Shown: positions 19,297 through 27,544 of the stretch, one piece after another | Layout of the letters: every line of letters begins with the position of its first letter | Position numbering within the stretch: the first letter of the stretch is position 1 | Source: Arcanobacterium wilhelmae | GTDB lineage: Bacteria; Actinomycetota; Actinomycetes; Actinomycetales; Actinomycetaceae | Reading direction: 5' to 3' | Assembly (NCBI RefSeq): GCF_029632765.1 | Contig: NZ_CP121247.1 | Location: 1,426,001-1,490,000 of the forward strand | DNA length: 64,000 nt | Made by a program: the position numbers and the translations under genes | The notes under the pieces: generated by a model | Told to the model about the DNA's origin: nothing | What the model saw: the letters and a program-made list of their open reading frames with translations, nothing else | Database searches by the model: none

Positions 19297-20097
19297 ATGA
19301 CGCCGGATTCTTTTGCTCAGGTTTTGATCGACGACGCCGATCGCGCAGGAGGCGAGATCTTGGCAAGTTTCGCTGGGGAGATTGACGCCCTGGTGGTGCT
19401 GGGTTCGGGTTTGAGTGTGGCCGCGGATTTGTGGGAGGCGGTTGGCAGCGGGCGGCTGAGTGACCTGCCGGGCGTGAGTGCTCCGGTTGCGGATGGGCAT
19501 GTGGACGAGTTCCGGATCGTCGAGTTTCCGCGTGCCGACGGCGGCGTGACGCGAGCCGTGGTGGCGCTCGGCCGCACGCACGCCTACGAGGGCGCACCGG
19601 CGTCGTCGGTGACGGCGATGGTGCGAGCCGTGTGGGCGGCGGGCGCGCGCACGGCGGTGCTGTGTAATGCGAATGGGTGCCTGCGGGAGTGGGCGCTTGG
19701 GGATGTGATGGCGATCGAGGACCACGTGAACTTTTCGGGGATTTCGCCGTTTGAGGGCACGTTTTTCCTGGATACGTCCGCGTTGTGGGATCCGGAGTTG
19801 ACCGAGCGGATCGCGGGCGTGTGCGAGCGACGCGGCACGTACGCGTTTCTGCGTGGGCCGGAGTATCAGACGCGGGCCGAGACCCGCCTACTCGAGGCGG
19901 CCGGAGTGGACGCGGTGGGGATGTCGACGGTACTTGAGGCGTTGATGGCGCACGCCCTGGGGATGCGCGTGTGCGGGATGAGCGCGGTTGCGGATCTATC
20001 ATTCGCGCCTGCGCCTACCGATCCACAGGCGGTGGTGGAAGCTGGTGCGAGCGCTGCCGCGACTGTTGCGCGTGGAGTGCAGGCGGTGGTCTGTTAG
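19297..20097 (+). CDS. Purine nucleoside phosphorylase (trimeric type)
   Basis: Cleaves purine nucleosides with phosphate to the base and ribose-1-phosphate. The 266 residues show the trimeric PNP pattern: LVVLGSGLS (phosphate loop), VALGRTHAYEGAP, NANGCLREWALGDVMAIEDH, RGPEYQTRAETRLL and DAVGMSTVLEALMAHALGMRV. ATG 19297 follows GGAGGGA; an in-frame start 15 bases upstream has no ribosome binding site. It is divergent from the NCS1 permease, which suggests a shared purine-salvage role. In the active-site loop ADLSFAPA stands where many homologues have ITN, so specificity may differ. Confidence 0.9.
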   Translation: MTPDSFAQVLIDDADRAGGEILASFAGEIDALVVLGSGLSVAADLWEAVGSGRLSDLPGVSAPVADGHVDEFRIVEFPRADGGVTRAVVALGRTHAYEGAPASSVTAMVRAVWAAGARTAVLCNANGCLREWALGDVMAIEDHVNFSGISPFEGTFFLDTSALWDPELTERIAGVCERRGTYAFLRGPEYQTRAETRLLEAAGVDAVGMSTVLEALMAHALGMRVCGMSAVADLSFAPAPTDPQAVVEAGASAAATVARGVQAVVC

Positions 20098-20252
20098 AGA
20101 AGGTAAGTAGCGAGGAAAGCGGAGTGTCTCTAATTTCGTATGTGGTGGAATCGAGCATCTCCACCAAACAAAAGCGCTATACTGGAATCGATACAGAAAA
20201 TGGACTACCCCCAATGCTTCCATTTTCCCCGCTCAACGAAAGGAACATTCTC

Positions 20253-20714
20253 ATGGCAGACGCATTTACCGCCTCCCCCGTTCTCGGCGAGAGCCTCCAG
20301 AAGGTCCTTGCAGACGTCACCGCATTGTCGCTAAATGCCAAGCAGCTTCACTGGAACATTGTGGGCCCAGGCTTCCGCGCACTCCACCTCTATCTGGACG
20401 ACGTCGTGGCCATTGCCCGCGAGGCGTCGGACGAGGTGGCCGAGCGCATGCGCGCAATCGGACTGACCGCCGACGGCCGGCCGGATTCCGTAGCATCGGC
20501 GAACACCCTGCCGAAGCTCGGCGAAGGAAAGATTAGCGACGTTGACGGCGCCGCGGCCGCAGTTGCCGCAATCACCGCCACCGTCGGGACGCTTCGCCAG
20601 GTACACGAGAAGGTGGACGTTGAGGATCCGGCGTCGGCCGATATCCTCCTCGATTACGTGCGTCGCCTCGAGCAGCAGGCATGGTTCATCGGCTCGGCAA
20701 TCGCCACCGCCTGA
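20253..20714 (+). CDS. dps: Dps-family ferritin-like DNA-protection protein
   Basis: A 153-residue ferritin-like protein. The start of the first helix LNAKQLHWNIVGPGFRALHL contains the ferroxidase His, and HLYLDDVVAIAREASDEVAE the paired Asp and Glu. The final helix is LLDYVRRLEQQAWFIGSA. Dps shells of twelve subunits store iron and protect DNA from peroxide. There is no long basic tail, so DNA binding is uncertain. AAAGGAACA precedes ATG 20253. A TATACT box lies 75 bases upstream (20178-20183) without a clear -35. The unit ends at the hairpin beginning at 20741. Confidence 0.93.
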   Translation: MADAFTASPVLGESLQKVLADVTALSLNAKQLHWNIVGPGFRALHLYLDDVVAIAREASDEVAERMRAIGLTADGRPDSVASANTLPKLGEGKISDVDGAAAAVAAITATVGTLRQVHEKVDVEDPASADILLDYVRRLEQQAWFIGSAIATA

Positions 20715-20740
20715 GGCAAATACCCAGCGCTTCTCGCGTT

Positions 20741-20812
20741 TCGCACCCCTGAGACTGTGGTTCTCTTCAACAGAAGACGGATCACAGTTTCAGGGGTGCG
20801 ATTTTTCTTCAC
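20741..20812 (+). terminator. Long hairpin terminator after dps
   Basis: CGCACCCCTGAGACTGTG pairs with CACAGTTTCAGGGGTGCG across a long inner loop with one mismatch, followed by a TTTTTCTTC tract. Confidence 0.8.
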
Positions 20813-20891
20813 CGTGAGCTTTTGTGTTAATACAATCATTGTGTTGGTACAAAGTTGCCGCCTGGTGCCGGCGCAAACAACGGAGGAAACG

Positions 20892-21759
20892 ATGGAGTTT
20901 TCAGATCTCATCGGCGTGGCAATCATCGCGGCCGTCGCGTTTCTTTTCTACGCCGGATCAATGACACGCCAAGGAATAGCGAAGCTGACACAACTGCGCC
21001 AAGCGCCCCCCGAAAGGCTCGCTCCCACTGCCCATACCCACACCAGAATTTGTTCAGCGCTTCGAACGCCGAAGCCAGAGGGAAAACCGCGCGACCTTCG
21101 TCGCGACCATCGCCATCGTCGTCGTCGGACTCGTAACGGTCAAGGTAGTCACAGGCGGCCCACTCCTCATCCCATTCATGCTCGCCACAGTGCTCGCGGC
21201 TCGCGTGATCGCGAACGTGATCGACCGACGCGAAGAACTCCGCCGCGCGCCCCGCGACGAAGTTCGCTACTCACGTAGCCACTACACGACACTGCTGGAC
21301 TACTACCCCGCCACACATATCGCCGCTTTTTGGGCCGTCGTCGCGCTCTTCGAGATCGCTTACGTTGCACTCAGCTACCGCAATATTTCACAACACCCTG
21401 TCCAAATCATTGCGCTCGCTTCGACGCCAGTGCTCAGCGGGGTGATGTGGGGCATCACAGCGTGGATTGCGAGCCAGCCGGTCTACGCCACCAGCGAGGC
21501 TGACCTGCGATGGGAAGACAAACTCATCGCCGACGACGTCCATGTCCTCCCCATGTACGGGTTCGTTATTCCGGCAGTCGCCCTCCTGGTCAGCACCGGG
21601 ACCAACCTCAGCAGTGGGTGGGCAGCGCTCTACGTCACCCTGTTCATCGCCGCCGCGCTTGCCCGCGGCGCAATCGCACTCAGCGCGGCCGGAAAATCTG
21701 CCCGGCACCTGTGGCCAACGCCGGAAGAAATCGAAAAGCAAGCCCAGGCAGCGAAATGA
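20892..21759 (+). pseudogene. Integral membrane protein gene with a frameshift at a C6 run
   Basis: ATG 20892 (GGAGGAAAC upstream) opens MEFSDLIGVAIIAAVAFLFY, a membrane segment. The frame is then lost. Reading one base less at the six-C run (21006-21011) joins it to the downstream frame through LRQAPPKGSLPLPIPTPEF. It continues as a protein of about 288 residues with segments such as ATIAIVVVGLVTVKVV, HIAAFWAVVALFEIAYVALS and GFVIPAVALLVSTG. It ends at 21759, overlapping the GntR gene by four bases. This is a pseudogene, a phase-variable gene or a sequencing error at the homopolymer. The family is not recognised. Membrane proteins next to short GntR regulators are often part of YtrA-type operons. 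Confidence 0.75.
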
Positions 21760-22133
21760 TTACCATCGATCCACAGCTCCCTGCGCCACCGTATGAGCAA
21801 CTCAAGCAACACATCGCCGCTCAACGCGCGGAGATCAATTCACGCGTTCCCGAACCTGCCGAGGATGATAGTGTGCGACGCCTGCCACCCGTGCGGCGCC
21901 TCGCCCTCGAACTCGGGCTCGCCACCGGCACTGTTGCTCGCGCTTATAAAGAGCTCGAACGCGATTCGATCGTTGCCACGCGCGGCCGATACGGCACCTA
22001 TCTCACCACGTCCGATGCTGTTCGGAGCGAGTCTCCCGAGAAACTCGCCACTGAGTTCGCTACGGCCGCCCGAACATCAGGGCTCACACAAGAGCAGGCA
22101 ATTTCGCTCATCCGTGCGGCTTTCAACGCGTAA
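21756..22133 (+). CDS. Short GntR-family (YtrA-like) transcriptional regulator
   Basis: A 125-residue regulator. An N-terminal winged-helix domain starts ITIDPQLPAPPYEQLKQHIA and contains LPPVRRLALELGLATGTVAR and YKELERDSIVATRGRYGTYL, the GntR recognition-helix pattern. The short helical C-terminus without an effector domain is typical of the YtrA subfamily, which usually controls its own transporter or membrane-protein operon. The ATGA overlap with the membrane gene upstream shows translational coupling. A hairpin at 22133 ends the unit. Confidence 0.9.
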   Translation: MITIDPQLPAPPYEQLKQHIAAQRAEINSRVPEPAEDDSVRRLPPVRRLALELGLATGTVARAYKELERDSIVATRGRYGTYLTTSDAVRSESPEKLATEFATAARTSGLTQEQAISLIRAAFNA

Positions 22134-22170
22134 AGGTTGTGGCCGGGTTCGACAACCCGACCACAACCTT
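22133..22170. terminator. Terminator between the GntR gene and the flavin reductase gene
   Basis: AAGGTTGTGG-C-CGGGTT pairs with AACCCG-A-CCACAACCTT around loop CGAC, with a single mismatch, between convergent genes. Confidence 0.8.
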
Positions 22171-22176
22171 AATGCG

Positions 22177-22953
22177 CTACTTTTTCAGCAGCTGATCGAA
22201 CGAGGCGAAATCCTCGTACAACTCGCTCGGATCCGTGTGAATCAGCTCGTCCTGGCTCATGCCCGCAAGGCGCGTTGCGCCGCGCTGCTTCGGCTTCGCC
22301 GGGGCCTCACCCACTGGGCCAGCCGCCGCACCAACAGTGCCAGCTGCGCCCGCAGAACCTACGCCCGCAGCGCCAGCCGCCGCACCGGCGTCGCCGGACA
22401 ACTCCCCGCGCTGCGCCGCCACCGCGAACGCCAACTCGCGCCCAGCGCGAGCGATACGCCGCTCAAGCGACGCACCGCCAGCGCCGTCAGAATCGGCAGC
22501 CGCCGCGCCCCAATCCTCCATCGCCGCATACACAGCCGTGGGAACCACGTGCGCATGCAGGTAAGAAAACATCGGACGAAGCGCATGCTCCGTGATCAGC
22601 GAATGGCGCGGAGTGCCGCCCGTCGCGCCGATCACCAACGGCTTACCCTTGAGCGTATCCTCATCCATCACGTCAAAGAAGCTCTTAAACAAGCCCGACA
22701 TCGACGCATTGTACGCGGGCGTCACCGCCACAACTGCGTCGGCGTTGAGCACCTGATCGAACGCCTCCTCCAGCGCGGGAGCCGGGAAACCGGCCAGCAT
22801 CGCGTCCATGATCTGGTGCGCGTGCGTGCGCAGAGAAATCACCTCATACTCGCTGCCCGGAGCGGCCGCCACCGCCGCGCGGGCCAGCTTCTCCCCCAGC
22901 GCGTCCGTGGTCGAATTCTCCGACAGCGACGCCGAAATCACCACAATATTCAT
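22177..22953 (-). CDS. NADPH-dependent FMN reductase (CE1759-type)
   Basis: A 258-residue flavodoxin-fold reductase. The N-terminus IVVISASLSENSTTDALGEK is the FMN phosphate-binding loop, and AVVAVTPAYNASMSGLFKSF and GKPLVIGATGGTPRHS are typical of NADPH-dependent FMN reductases. It overlaps the upstream luciferase-like monooxygenase by four bases, so the pair is co-transcribed and the reductase probably supplies reduced FMN. A long Ala/Gly linker (about residues 170-220), with a GDAG encoded by the recurring CCGGCGTCG word, separates the fold from a conserved-looking C-terminal tail TRLAGMSQDELIHTDPSELY. The substrate of the system is unknown. Confidence 0.88.
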   Translation of the reverse strand: MNIVVISASLSENSTTDALGEKLARAAVAAAPGSEYEVISLRTHAHQIMDAMLAGFPAPALEEAFDQVLNADAVVAVTPAYNASMSGLFKSFFDVMDEDTLKGKPLVIGATGGTPRHSLITEHALRPMFSYLHAHVVPTAVYAAMEDWGAAAADSDGAGGASLERRIARAGRELAFAVAAQRGELSGDAGAAAGAAGVGSAGAAGTVGAAAGPVGEAPAKPKQRGATRLAGMSQDELIHTDPSELYEDFASFDQLLKK

Positions 22954-24161
22954 GCACGCTTCTCCGCAAACTTCAAGAGGTTATCGGCATGCTCAACCGA
23001 CGCCTCGTCGTTCGCCTGCTGCTCGTACGGGGCGGCAACGCCCGAAACGTTGTCCGGCTCGCCGAACACCGTCGAATCATGGGCGCCGCCGCGGGCCGCC
23101 ACCAGCGACTCGTGCGTTGGCGCGTCCGGCACGCCCTCCTTACGCATCGCCGAAAACTCCTTGCGCAGCGTCGGCAGGATCTCACCCAGGTAATCGAGCT
23201 GCTCGTGGACCTTTGCCAGCGGCAGGCCGGCGTGGTCGATCAGGAACAGCTGGCGCTGGTAATCGCCGATCGACTCACGGAAGCTCAACGTGCGGTCGAT
23301 GACCTCCTGCGGGGAGCCGACAGTAAGTGGCGTTTGCGAGGTGAAATCCTCCATCGACGGGCCGTTACCATACACCGGCGCGTTGTCGAAGTACGGGCGG
23401 AACTCGCGCTTGGCCGTCTGCGAATCCTTCGCCATGTAGAACTGGCCACCCAGACCCACGATCGCATCCTCCGGACGCCCGTGCCCGTAGTGCGCGAAAC
23501 GCTGACGGTAGAGCGCCACCATACGCTTCGTGTGGCTCATCGGCCAGAAAATATTGTTGTGGAAGAAGCCGTCGCCATAGTAGGCCGCCTGCTCGGCGAT
23601 CTCTGGGGAGCGGATCGAGCCGTGCCACACGAACGGCGGCACGCCGTCGAGCGGGCGCGGCGTGGACGTGAAGTTGCGTAGCGCCGTGCGGAACTGGCCC
23701 TCCCAGTTCACGACGTCGTTATCCCACAGCTCGCGCAGGAGCGCATAGTTTTCGATCGCCAGCGGGATGCCCTGGCGGATATCCTTGCCGAACCACGGGT
23801 AGACAGGGCCGGTGTTTCCGCGGCCCATCATCAGATCCACGCGGCCGTCCGACACGTGCTGGAGCATCGCGAAATCTTCGGCGATCTTCACCGGATCCTG
23901 CGTAGTGATCAGCGTGGTAGAGGTGGAGAGGATGATCCGCTTGGTCTGCGCCGCGATGTAGGCGAGCGTGGTGGTGGGCGAGGATGAGAAGAACGGTGGG
24001 TTGTGATGCTCGCCGATTGCGTAGACGTCCAGGCCAACGTCCTCCGCGTGCTTTGCGATCTCGATCGAGGCCTTGATGCGCTCGTGTTCCGTGGGCGTGT
24101 GGCCCGTGGTGGGGTCGGTTGTGACGTCGGAAACGGAGAACACTCCGAACTGCATATCCAT
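22950..24161 (-). CDS. LLM-class flavin-dependent monooxygenase (CE1758-type)
   Basis: A 403-residue TIM-barrel luciferase-like enzyme. Visible are DMQFGVFSVSDVTTDP, DVYAIGEHHNPPFFSSSPTT (the HH pair of the FMN site), DFAMLQHVSDGRVDLMMGRG and VWHGSIRSPEIAEQAAYYGD. It uses FMNH2 and oxygen on an unknown substrate. It is the first gene of a two-gene operon with the FMN reductase (ATGA overlap). The last 60 residues are charged and Ala-rich, and loosely conserved. The ATG at 24161 has AAAAGAGAA upstream. The gap to ppc holds a palindromic repeat. Confidence 0.88.
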   Translation of the reverse strand: MDMQFGVFSVSDVTTDPTTGHTPTEHERIKASIEIAKHAEDVGLDVYAIGEHHNPPFFSSSPTTTLAYIAAQTKRIILSTSTTLITTQDPVKIAEDFAMLQHVSDGRVDLMMGRGNTGPVYPWFGKDIRQGIPLAIENYALLRELWDNDVVNWEGQFRTALRNFTSTPRPLDGVPPFVWHGSIRSPEIAEQAAYYGDGFFHNNIFWPMSHTKRMVALYRQRFAHYGHGRPEDAIVGLGGQFYMAKDSQTAKREFRPYFDNAPVYGNGPSMEDFTSQTPLTVGSPQEVIDRTLSFRESIGDYQRQLFLIDHAGLPLAKVHEQLDYLGEILPTLRKEFSAMRKEGVPDAPTHESLVAARGGAHDSTVFGEPDNVSGVAAPYEQQANDEASVEHADNLLKFAEKRA

Positions 24162-24289
24162 GGAATTCTCTTTTCAGATCAGGGAAAAGGTTGTTTCTGG
24201 TTGAGAGATTACAGCAGTTTCATTAAACGTTCAACTATTGAGAGTTTGACGGACGACGACGCCGGAGTGCGACCGGCGAAAACAATCAG

Positions 24290-24426
24290 CGACGCCGGGG
24301 CGCAAGTGAGCGAGCAACTTCAGCGAGCCCGTGCATAACTCCGTCAATCGGGCCAGGCGTTGCTATATACGCAACGCCTCACGGAACTGATTGAGTACTG
24401 CACGCAAGCCGCGCCCCGGCGTCGCC
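24290..24426. repeat. Complete palindromic intergenic element (copy B) with 15-bp terminal inverted repeats
   Basis: GCGACGCCGGGGCGC (24290-24304) and its exact complement (24412-24426) bound a 137-bp element. The core 24332-24404 matches the copies at 8153/11084, 27468, 40545 and 40662/42159. The core holds an outer imperfect stem (GTGCA...TGCAC) and a perfect inner 9-bp stem AGGCGTTGC/GCAACGCCT with loop TATATAC. It resembles a MITE or REP-type element. The rest of the 355-base gap (24162-24516) shows the promoter regions of two divergent genes but nothing else clear. Confidence 0.75.
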
Positions 24427-24516
24427 ACCCGAGCCCCGGCGTCGGGAATCGCACTTTCACCGATTAGGCCGCTCCCCCGCACGGGACTAGAATTGACCCC
24501 GGTTACAGGAGGAAAA

Positions 24517-27309
24517 ATGTCAAATGTGAACGCCGAGGAGCCGATCCAGGACGATCCGCGTATCGACGCCCCGTTGCGCGCCGCGGTCCGCCGCCTCGCC
24601 ACCCTGCTGGGGAACGTACTCGAAGAGCATTACGGCAGCGACGTGCTGGAGCTGGTGGACGACATCCGCCGCCGCGCGAAAGACGCCGCAGACGACCCGA
24701 GCGATGCGATCGGGAGCGAACTGCTTGCCACCCTCTCAACGCTCCCGCCCGAACAGGCAACTCTCGCAACGCGCGCGTTCGCACAATACTTCCTGCTCGC
24801 GAACGCGGCCGAGCAGAGCTACCGCATCCGCTCCATTAACGAAGCCGACGACGCCGACGCCTGGATCCCCGATTCGGTGCGGCAAATCGCGGACGCGCTT
24901 GGCGCCGAGGGCCTGCAAGAAACGATGGATTCGCTTGAGACGCGGCTCGTGTTCACGGCGCACCCAACAGAAGCCTCGCGGCGAGCGATCCTGCGTAAGT
25001 TGCGCGCAATCTCGGAAATCCTGGACGTGGACACGGTTTCCGGCACACTGGCCCGCAAGCGCCAAAACGCGCGCCTGACGGAAATCATCGAAAGCCTATG
25101 GCAAACCGACGAAATCCGCTCCGAGCAGCCCACCCCGATCGACGAGGCCCGCAACGCACTGTACTACCTGCGCCAGATCTACCTTGATACGATGCCGAAC
25201 TTCATGCGCGATCTGGAGAGCGAACTCAAGGCCGCCGGCGCGCACGTGCCTGAAACCTCGAGCCCACTGATCTTCGGAACGTGGATCGGCGGAGACCGCG
25301 ACGGCAACCCGTACGTCACCCCCGAGGTCACGGCAACGGTGCTCCGTCTGCAAGCCGATACGGCGCTGTCGATCATCTCCGAGCTGATCACGCAGCTGAT
25401 CGAATCAACCTCGGTCTCCGCGGTACTCACTGGCATCGACCCGGAGCTGGTTACCTACCTTGATCAGCACTATCACGACTACCCGGGCGACGAAGAAATC
25501 CGGCACATGTTCGCCGACGAGCCGTACCGCCTCGTGCTCGGCGCGATCCGCCACAAGGTGGGCATCACGCGCGAACGCTTCCTCGAAGGCACGCCGTACG
25601 ACGGGCGCGGCTACAAGAACGCCGAGGAGCTGCTCGCCGAACTGGGCATGGTTCGCGACGCGCTCCGCCGTCACCACTCGCGCTCCGCCGACGGCGCCGT
25701 CGCCACCACCATGCACGTGGTGCGCGCAGTCGGCTTCACGCTCGCAACAATGGACGTGCGCGAGCACTCCGAAAAGCACCACGACGTGCTCGCGCAACTC
25801 TACGACCGCCTCGGCGAGTTGGAGACGCCGTACGCACAACTTTCCGCTGACGGCAAGCGCGAGGTGCTTTCGCGCGAGCTCGCCTCCGCGCGGCCGCTGG
25901 CCGGCGCGATTTTGGACGACGACGACGAATCGATCCTCGAACCGCTCGAGCGCATCACGTTCAACACGTTCCGCGCGATCCGCGAGGCGCAACGCACCTA
26001 CGGCACCGGCGTCATCACCACTTACATTATTTCGATGACGCACGGCGCTCACGATGTGCTCGCCGCCGCGGTGCTCGCCAAGGAGGCGGGGATCCTGGAC
26101 TTATCGTCGTCGAACAAGCGCGCCGACGTCGGCTTCGCTCCCCTGCTGGAAACCACGGTGGAGCTCAAGGCTGCAGGGGAAATCCTCGACCAGCTGCTTT
26201 CCGACCCGTCCTACCGCGAAATCGTGCGCCTGCGCGGGGATCGCCAGGAAGTGATGCTCGGTTACTCGGATTCGAACAAGGAAGCCGGCGTGTTTACGTC
26301 GCAGTGGTCGATCCAGAAGGCGCAGCGCGCCCTTCGCGACGTCGCGGCGAAGCACCACGTGAAGTTGCGGCTGTTCCACGGCCGCGGTGGCTCGGTTGGC
26401 CGCGGCGGCGGACCCACGTTCGACGCGATCATGTCGCAGCCCGCGGGGGTGCTCGAGGGCGAAATCAAGTTCACCGAACAGGGCGAAGTGATCTCCGATA
26501 AGTACCTGCTGCCGGAGCTCGCGCGCGAGAACCTGGACCTGTCGCTGGCCGCGGTAATGCAGGCGACGGCCCTGCACCGCACCCGCCGCCACAGCGACGA
26601 GCAGGTGAAATACTGGGATTCGATCATGGATCTGATCTCGGACGCGTCGTATCAGGCGTACCACGAGCTGGCGTCGAACCCGGATCTGCCGGAGTACTTC
26701 GTAGCATCGACGCCGGTGGAGCTGCTGGGCGATTTGAACATCGGCTCGCGTCCGTCCAAGCGCACGACGTCGGAGAAGGGCTTGGACGGGCTGCGCGCGA
26801 TCCCTTGGGTGTTCGGCTGGACGCAGTCGCGCCAGATCGTGCCGGGCTGGTTCGGTTTCGGCTCAGGTATTCGCGCGGCGCGTGAGGCCGGGTACGGCAA
26901 CGAGCTTCGGGAGATGGTACGGACCTCGCACTTCTTCCAGTCCGTGCTGTCGAATATTGAGATGACGCTGGCAAAGACGGATATCGAGATCGCCGCGCAC
27001 TACGTGCACTCGCTGGTGCCGGAGCGGTTGTGGCCCATCTTCGAGTTGATCAAGCGCGAGCATGAGTTGACGATCGAACAAGTGGCGTGGCTGACCGGCG
27101 CAGATACTCTGCTCGATAACCAGCCCACCTTGCAGCGCACACTCGCCGTTCGCGATCGCTACTTGGCGCCACTGAACTATATGCAGGTGGCGCTGATGCG
27201 AAAGGTCCGAGAGGCCGAGATCGCCGGAACGGGCGTGGATCGCGAAACCCGCCGCGCGTTGCTCATCACCGTCAACGGTATTGCCGCCGGAATGAAGAAT
27301 ACGGGCTAA
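24517..27309 (+). CDS. ppc: Phosphoenolpyruvate carboxylase
   Basis: Carboxylates PEP with bicarbonate to oxaloacetate to refill the TCA cycle. The 930 residues match the bacterial family. Key motifs are RLVFTAHPTEASRRAIL (catalytic His), WIGGDRDGNPYV, MLGYSDSNKEAGVFTSQW, RLFHGRGGSVGRGGGPTF and the C-terminal NGIAAGMKNTG. GGAGGAAAA fixes ATG 24517. It is a single gene with a strong terminator at 27418. It is read opposite to the monooxygenase operon, with a palindromic element in the promoter gap. Confidence 0.97.
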   Translation: MSNVNAEEPIQDDPRIDAPLRAAVRRLATLLGNVLEEHYGSDVLELVDDIRRRAKDAADDPSDAIGSELLATLSTLPPEQATLATRAFAQYFLLANAAEQSYRIRSINEADDADAWIPDSVRQIADALGAEGLQETMDSLETRLVFTAHPTEASRRAILRKLRAISEILDVDTVSGTLARKRQNARLTEIIESLWQTDEIRSEQPTPIDEARNALYYLRQIYLDTMPNFMRDLESELKAAGAHVPETSSPLIFGTWIGGDRDGNPYVTPEVTATVLRLQADTALSIISELITQLIESTSVSAVLTGIDPELVTYLDQHYHDYPGDEEIRHMFADEPYRLVLGAIRHKVGITRERFLEGTPYDGRGYKNAEELLAELGMVRDALRRHHSRSADGAVATTMHVVRAVGFTLATMDVREHSEKHHDVLAQLYDRLGELETPYAQLSADGKREVLSRELASARPLAGAILDDDDESILEPLERITFNTFRAIREAQRTYGTGVITTYIISMTHGAHDVLAAAVLAKEAGILDLSSSNKRADVGFAPLLETTVELKAAGEILDQLLSDPSYREIVRLRGDRQEVMLGYSDSNKEAGVFTSQWSIQKAQRALRDVAAKHHVKLRLFHGRGGSVGRGGGPTFDAIMSQPAGVLEGEIKFTEQGEVISDKYLLPELARENLDLSLAAVMQATALHRTRRHSDEQVKYWDSIMDLISDASYQAYHELASNPDLPEYFVASTPVELLGDLNIGSRPSKRTTSEKGLDGLRAIPWVFGWTQSRQIVPGWFGFGSGIRAAREAGYGNELREMVRTSHFFQSVLSNIEMTLAKTDIEIAAHYVHSLVPERLWPIFELIKREHELTIEQVAWLTGADTLLDNQPTLQRTLAVRDRYLAPLNYMQVALMRKVREAEIAGTGVDRETRRALLITVNGIAAGMKNTG

Positions 27310-27417
27310 ACACTGCGTGTGGGCGTTTCGGCGCTTGGAGGCCAGTTGTTTGGTTGCCAGGTGCCCAGGCGTTCCGATGCCACGCCAAGTTTTCAAACTC
27401 TCAGGTACTTGGCCTAT

Positions 27418-27453
27418 GGGGGTGGAGGTTTGCGACCGCAAACCTCCACCCCC
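27418..27453 (+). terminator. Terminator after ppc
   Basis: A perfect 16-bp stem (27418-27433 with 27438-27453) and loop GACC, followed by more Cs and ATTTG. Confidence 0.8.
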
Positions 27454-27467
27454 CCCCATTTGCACGC

Positions 27468-27540
27468 GTGCACAAGTCCATCAATCCAGCCAGGCGTTGC
27501 ACCTACAGCAACGCCCGCGCGAACTGATTGAGTTGTGCAC
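27468..27540. repeat. Palindromic intergenic repeat, diverged copy (C)
   Basis: GTGCACAAGTCCATCAATCC ... CAGGCGTTGC-ACCTACA-GCAACGCCCG ... TGATTGAGTTGTGCAC. It has the same plan as the copies at 24332 and 40545, with a changed loop. It sits just past the end of the MFS gene. Confidence 0.75.
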
Positions 27541-27544
27541 GCAG

